From Tetraselmis striata (taxonomy: Eukaryota > Chlorophyta > Chlorodendrophyceae > Chlorodendrales > Chlorodendraceae), in assembly GCA_006384855.1 (NCBI GenBank), contig VCJN01001049.1, positions 1-64,000 on the forward strand: a stretch of 64,000 nt of DNA, given 5' to 3'. Below the pieces are notes generated by a model. It was not told the DNA's origin and ran no database searches. It was given only the letters and a program-made list of their open reading frames with translations. The position numbers and the translations under genes were made by a program. This document shows, piece by piece, positions 58,483 through 64,000 of this stretch; position 1 is the stretch's first letter; the number at the start of each line of letters is the position of its first letter.

Positions 58483-61238
58483 ATGCGGCCGCCTGCCGCT
58501 GGCCGCCCACAGAGGCCACCTTACCTAGGTCCAAAAGCACTCTTCGCCCCGATTTTGATGGTATTTCTCCATTTTTACAGTGTCTCTTCAGAGCCATGGA
58601 ACCTCAAATCTTACGAGCTGTGCCGGCACGTCCGTCTTCGCGGCGTCCCCGCCGAGGCATCCGGCATCACGTACAGCCCCGTAACCAACAGCCTGTACGT
58701 AATCACGCGCAACCCGCGTGCCGTGGTGGAGTACAATCTGGAGGGCAGACGGCTGCGCTCGATTCCGTATGACAATCTGAGCGACCCCGAGGGTACGCCC
58801 GAGACATCCCTGCCAAGATACCGTGGCCGTGCAGACCCGACTCGCGCCGTGTCAGTCTCTGCTGCGGTCCCTCGCGCGTAAGGAAGTGGGCACGATAATG
58901 AGCCGCCACTCGACGTATGTGTAACGCCGCTTGGTGCCCCCCCTTATGGCCCTGTCCCGATATCGCAGGTATCACGTGGATGTACGACTATACTTTCGCC
59001 GTTGCGCAGGAGGGCCGTGCGACGGCGGCTATCACTGTGATGGACCTTGTTCCTTGGCGCGAGTCCGCGGTTATCCGTCGCCGGCTCGTCTTGAACGGCG
59101 TCCAGTGCGAGACCAACTTCTGCTTTGAAGGCGTTACCTACGACCGCAAGCGCAATGTGTTCTACGCGCTGCAGGAGATGAAGACGATGACGGTGTGGCG
59201 GGTGTCTCCCGGTTCTGGTACCGCCGTCGCTGTGATGGACGGAGCGCTCGGCCGCTGGCCTGGACTCCGAGACCTCGCAGGCGCATACTTCCGCGCAAAC
59301 AGCACATCTGGACTCTACCTGCTGAGCCAGGCCACGCAGAACGTAGCACGAGTTGAGTTCAACAGCAGCCTGGTCGACATCGTGCATGTGAGGGACAACA
59401 TGGTGGAGGGGCTTACTTTCACACCGGACGGCCACCTGATGATCACCGTTGGAGAGCCCAATGACTTGTGGGTGTACACAAGCACGGACGAGTGCGAGTG
59501 GAAACCGAATGGCAGCTACCGCGTCCCGCGCCCACCGACCCAGGTGCAGCAGGAGCGTATGGCCAACATCCGCGCGCCTATAGACGTCGATCCCGATGGC
59601 GGGTATTGCAACTGGAACGGCTGCGATGGCACGGTGCAGGGCAACCAGTGGTGCAACAGCGATGTGGACAGTTGTGTAGGCGACTGCGGAGGCACCTGGT
59701 GCTGGTGGGACGGTATTGGGCAGGCAATTACCCCAGATACCTACAAGCCGCCCCCTGAGCTGACGCCGGAGCCTACAGAGCCTGCAAGAACTGGCTTCTG
59801 CAGCTATGGCACCAGCTGCTCCGATGGTCGAAGTGGTCCTGAGCTGTGTCATGGCACTCCCAACATATGTGTACTGAGCTCCGGCTGTGGAGGCAGCCTG
59901 TGGTGCTGGGATGATGAAATGAGTGATCCGCTGACTAGGAGTGACTTTCCTGAGAACGCCACCGCGTTTGCTACCCCAGCACCCACCCTGAACCCCGATA
60001 GTCTGCCTGACAATGTCGAGGCCGTGCTTGTGGAAGATGCAGCCTTGATAAAGATGGGCTATGAGGCCAAGGTAACACTGGTGCTGGAGAACATCACGGC
60101 TACTCAGTTCACACCGCTGCAACAGTTGTACTTCAGACAGGTACTTACCACGATGACCCTAACCGCCTGCCTACAATCCCCATGTTTCCAGAATGGATAA
60201 TAACCAATGAGATAACGGTCAATACCTGCAGATGAGTTTCCGAATCATAAAGTGAAGGGCTGTGTTGATACTCCCTGCAGGCAGTTGCACACGTGGCGTA
60301 TGGAACACCTAATGGCTTCCTACAAGTGGTGTTCAACACAACCACCAGGGAGGCCATGCGCGAGTGGGCTCTCTTTAAAGATACCCTGATGCCTTCAACT
60401 CTCGAGCGCCTTGCAGCCACGGCGAGCCAGGGCCTGGTACGACAAGCTCCTTGCGGTGGTCATGTGATCTTGTTGCATTGAGGAATTCGTTTGATCAACG
60501 CCGTTCGTTTGACGTTGCTGACATATCCACGCACAACTGCAACTGATGTTTCCAGGAGGATGACATCCTTGTTATTAATGTCTTCTTACTGGGGGAGACC
60601 CGGGCGCATGCGCAGTTCCTTGGCAGCCGTGTTGCCAACGGTGTGGAGTCTGGCCGCTTCAAGCAAAGCCTGGACCTGCTCCACTTCAAGGCGGACATCA
60701 ACACGTCTGTGTCAAGGGCAGCAGTAACTGTCGCCGATGTGTCTCCACAGTACTTTCCCAGTGCCCTCATTGATGTGATACACCATGACAGCTACGAGCT
60801 TGTGGATGTCACCATCAACGCCACCCTACCTGAGCGCACTCCAAGCGTGTCTCCAAACCCCTCTCGTGCACAAGAGGATGTGAACAGTGGGCCGAATGAA
60901 GGCCTTGTGATTGGAGTGGCTGTTGCTGCAGCCGCGGTGGCTGCGGTGATTCTAGCTGTTGTCATCATTGTGTTCAAGCGCTACCGCGCTGCATACGGTA
61001 TGTGCCACACATGTGCTTGTCCATTGTGAAACTATGCACCTTCGCTTGCCGCTCCCATTTATAAATCGCATGCCATGACGACACGCAACCTGTCATCGAT
61101 GGTTCCCCCAATGCCCAAACAATCTTCTAATGCGACCAATCACTGACAGCGGATTGCAACTACTCGCTGACAGGTGACATGAGCGCTGATGTTGCACATG
61201 AGTCTCAGCCCGCCAAGGGCGAGCCAACATCAGTGTAG
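58483..61238 (+). CDS. Type I membrane protein with SdiA-regulated-like beta-propeller and two Cys/Trp-rich repeats
   Basis: Five exons join in phase: 58483-58792, 58969-60140, 60281-60436, 60556-60997 and 61174-61238 (TAG), giving 714 residues. An N-terminal hydrophobic signal (ALFAPILMVFLHFYSVSS) is followed by a propeller-like region (about 45-300). That region has EASGITYSPVTNSLYVITRN, LSDPEGITWMYDYTFAVAQE and EGLTFTPDGHLMI, the signature repeats of SdiA-regulated/YjiK proteins. Two matching Cys/Trp repeats follow (about 313-350 and 377-415): GYCNWNGCDG...WCN...CGGTWCW and GFCSYGTSC...CGGSLWCW. After an uncharacterised domain comes one transmembrane helix (about 661-685, GLVIGVAVAAAAVAAVILAV) and a short cytosolic tail. 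It probably acts at the cell surface, and the Cys/Trp repeats may bind carbohydrate (inference). The start ATG precedes the signal peptide directly. Confidence 0.85.
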
Positions 61239-61683
61239 TCCAACACAGGAGACGATATATTTCACGCATGTTCAACTGGAGTCATCTCGTTTTCGAGGTC
61301 ACTCCTGTTGCTAGAATGTTATTATATGCTTAGCCTAATACACAGTAGTCTTTGCAGTTGAAAGTGATTTTCCGATTTTGACTAGCAAAATAAGGCACAG
61401 GGTCAATGTTTCCATAGTGATGGTAGGAATGTCATGGTGAAAAATGCCTTTATGTCATGGCGTGCTGGTTGTTCCTGCAATTTCGGCCGCCTTTTAGCCT
61501 CATTGGTTTGTCAGGGGAGTTAGATTGGGCAAAATTAACACCCAGCAGGGGTGGTGGCTCGCCTCACCCATCGCAGATCGCAAGCATCAACATTACATCA
61601 CGCTGTTTTACTCTGCCAAGGATACTGCCTCAGTGCTTCCCACAACACTCTGGCAAGATAAGTGCGAATTGAAAGGGAGAGGG

Positions 61684-61730
<47 letters not shown>

Positions 61731-62235
61731 TCAACCTTACATGGAGCTGTAGGTGGTTGTCGAGCATCACCGCATCCCAGTTGGGTGAACACCTTGCCCT
61801 TCTATGTCGGCGCGTTAGGCCATCACAAGTCCGCTAGGTGGGCCCAGGGTCTCATGGCAGTTATGAGAACCGGCGGCTAGCATAGTGATTGAAAGGGGAA
61901 TGTGTGCGGAAGTAGTAGGCTGGCGGGCAACAGGAGGAAGTGTGGGCTTTGCATCACAGTAAGCATAAATGCTAAGTGTCAGTGTTAGATCCTCATCGCG
62001 CACCTTCTCCGTAACCGCAACCGAGAGCACTTCCTATTCGTTACGTTTCTGCATTTCTCCAATTATTGAACTCCCTCCCACGGTCATCGCGCCATTCCCG
62101 CCTCTGCTTTTTTTGTCGAGAAACAAACGGCCCCGTCGTTGTACCCTGGAGTTGCTGCGCATCGCTGGTCGCACTTAATAGGACACGACCGCAGTAAGCG
62201 TCCTACATGCAGGATACCGAAGCCAGGGTATTCCC
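61239..62235. other. Intergenic after the propeller gene
   Basis: No gene is recognised. It contains the GATA/GA microsatellite at 61689-61730. No TGTAA was found in the first 100 nt after the stop. Confidence 0.45.
61689..61730 (+). repeat. (GATA)n-(GA)n microsatellite
   Basis: About seven GATA units pass directly into a GA run. Confidence 0.95.
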
Positions 62236-63966
62236 ATTTGTACTCCAAAATATCGAGTTCCAGTATCGCACAGACCTGATGAGCCACGCAGATACTCATG
62301 CCGCAATACTCGCTAAAAAGTACGAGCCTCTTGTCGACGCTGCCTCGGCATGAGGCGGGTATCTGGCAAGGTAAAGCGTCATGACGCTATATGAGGGGCT
62401 CGATTCGGTATTAGTCGGTGGACGGGACATAATTCCTACTTATGTGCGTGTATCTGTCTAAAACATATATTGTCGCTACCACCGGTTCTAACCTACGGGT
62501 GCGAAGTATGGGGTATGGATAGAACTAGCGGCGCAAACAAATAACAAACCGTACTCAATCAGTGCTTGCGGTGTCATATTGGGGTGGGTATATAAAACTC
62601 CCTCGGGGTGGCCACTGCACCGATGATGCGGGAATTGGATATTGCACCCATGGTGGCTACGCCCGCTGAGGCACGGGCTCGGCCTTTCCTTAAAGCATCC
62701 GACGTATTGAAAACATTTATAACTCATTCGATAGATCAGCCAAGTCGGGCGCTCCCTAACAGGTGGATGTCGGGGACTGTGCGGTAATTAGATAGGGACT
62801 AGCTAGCTAGGGCGAACGTAGAGCTAGCTGAGAGGGCGCCTCTTCCACTTGAGTGGAGGTCACATGCCGCCGCTAAACCAGTAAAGGCGTCGGTGGGCGC
62901 GATGCGAATCTTCGGCAGCGTTAGCACGCACGAAAACCTGGGGTGTATATGTCAAGGCGTCTTATGCGTCAAACCCGTTGCCACAGTACGGTGAGCTGCG
63001 TCGGTTCCTGCTATCATCTGCCTGCTTTGCCATCCCAGCTGACACAGCTGCTGCCGCACAGTATCCGCGATCGCGACACGTGCTGCTATCCAAAAAAATT
63101 ACCTACGCCTGCCCGGCATGGGCAAAAACCCGCGGGGGTTGTGGCCGGGCTGCACATTATGATACAGTTACGGGTACGCACCCGAGTGTTTCCCACTGCC
63201 CGCCGATTGGCCCGGATTCATGCCATGCCTGAGCGGTTCCTTGAACACAGCCCTGAATGTGGCGGAGATGAATATGAGACTATGGAACATATGTTGGTGG
63301 AGTGCCCGCGGTTGAGGTATCACCGTCATAATTTAGTTCCGGAGCTTATGGATTTTAAGGATTATTAGTAGTCAGGTTTTTCCGTCAACACCTGAGTCTA
63401 TATTTTGGCCCTCCCCCCCCCCCCCCCTTCATGTCGCTCTGGATTTTACTGGGATAAATTGGGAAATTTTCCAGCTATGGCGTCGGGCCCTCCCTCACAT
63501 TGCCTTCTTTGTTGCACATGTATCGCACTCCCGAAATGCTTTGCTCCGCGGGATGGGGCTTGCCCCAACTCGCATATTACTCGAATGGGCCGACGCCCAA
63601 AGGGGTAAGGATCCTTATACTGGTAAGGAATCCTTACTGGTTGGGCGGACCTTTCGTGGCCAGTGCCGGGTGTTTTGATGGCAGTGTTTTAGACGACGGT
63701 GATCCGACAGTGTTGGAAATTCTATCACTGGCCTTCAATTAGTTTTGCAGAGTGCTTCGGCTATTTGCTTGTTGACGGAGCGTCGGCTACCCCGGGCTTT
63801 CCCGACCTGCCTGGTACCCGTACGGTGCCGTCTACGTAGGCAGCCAGCTGCAAGGGTTTCACTGGAGCCTTTCCTGTCCTGGGAGCGGGAAAAAGGCGCT
63901 ACGGCAGATCTACGACTGCAGTTGGCGCAGGAGGTCAAGTGCTGGGGCAGCTTCGGCCGACGTTCC
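62236..63966 (+). mobile_element. LINE (non-LTR retrotransposon) 3' part, copy A
   Basis: Decayed ORF2 C-terminal sequence runs from FQYRTDLMSHADTHAAILAK (about 62260) and ILAKKYEPLVDAASA, through a TYGCEVWGMDRTS-like stretch (about 62490) and MMRELDIAPMVATPAEARAR (about 62625), to IHAMPERFLEHSPECGGDEY and ETMEHMLVECPRLRYHR (63210-63330). This is the zinc-knuckle-like end typical of LINE ORF2. A long 3' UTR follows, ending in the tail shared with the SINEs (GCTGGGGCAGCTTCGGCCGA, about 63943). The 5' part, including most of the reverse transcriptase, is missing or unrecognisable, and stops and frameshifts are frequent. Confidence 0.75.
63413..63427 (+). repeat. Poly(C) tract inside LINE copy A
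   Basis: Fifteen C stand where LINE copy B has an interrupted sequence (TCCCTCCCTCCC on its strand). Confidence 0.85.
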
Positions 63967-64000
63967 GGGGATAACTTAACCTAGCGACCATATATTTTTA

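Overview
The window looks like nuclear DNA of a green alga (Chlorophyta). I base this on five things. The genes are GC-rich and cut by many short introns with GTGCG/GTGAG donors and CAG acceptors. TGTAA, the chlorophyte polyadenylation hexamer core, lies downstream of the GST stop and, more distantly, downstream of several other stops. A short TTTTAGGG array, the Chlamydomonas-type telomere unit, lies in one intron. Membrane proteins carry proline-rich stalks. The intergenic DNA is dense in retroelements and microsatellites. I cannot name the species. No bacterial operon, CRISPR array or rRNA gene is visible.

Host genes. 1-4.3 kb (+): an Aurora-type protein kinase that enters the window already inside its kinase domain and has one apparent single-base frameshift. 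5.2-6.5 kb (-): Mediator subunit MED7, four exons, complete. 12.4-17.5 kb (-): the cohesin kleisin RAD21/SCC1, ten exons, complete at about 667 residues. 28.9-31.6 kb (+): a glyoxalase/VOC-fold domain followed in phase by a Ure2p/YfcG-type glutathione transferase, possibly one fused gene. 33.2-34.3 kb (+): a single-exon, low-complexity, one-TM protein. 35.4-38.6 kb (-): a membrane protein with a proline-rich stalk and a Cys-containing ectodomain. 45.6 kb (+): tRNA-His(GTG). 58.5-61.2 kb (+): a type I membrane protein with an SdiA-regulated-like beta-propeller and two Cys/Trp-rich repeats, five exons.

Mobile and repetitive DNA fills most of the rest. A 1.45-kb element at 22.46-23.91 kb has 19-bp inverted ends and a TTCA duplication. 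A 3.6-kb Mutator-like element at 24.43-28.03 kb has matching ends, an 8-bp duplication, a decayed MULE/FAR1 transposase and an internal 106-bp minisatellite. A psq-type helix-turn-helix transposase remnant lies at 46.6-48.75 kb, and a piggyBac-like cysteine-rich tail at 54.3-54.5 kb. LINE 3' regions occur at 43.2-44.0 kb (-) and 62.2-63.97 kb (+). tRNA-headed SINE-like repeats at 42.8, 44.1 and 56.2 kb share the LINE's 3' tail. There are several minisatellites and at least 17 pure or nearly pure C/G homopolymer tracts of 13-44 bp.

The host genes are unrelated housekeeping or surface genes (mitosis and cohesion, transcription, detoxification, cell surface) with no visible common pathway. The most notable items are the candidate VOC-GST fusion, the two well-delimited DNA transposons, the LINE/SINE shared tail, and the C-tracts that sit just upstream of 3' splice sites. 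All exon models were assembled by eye from reading frame, phase and splice sites, without transcripts or database searches.
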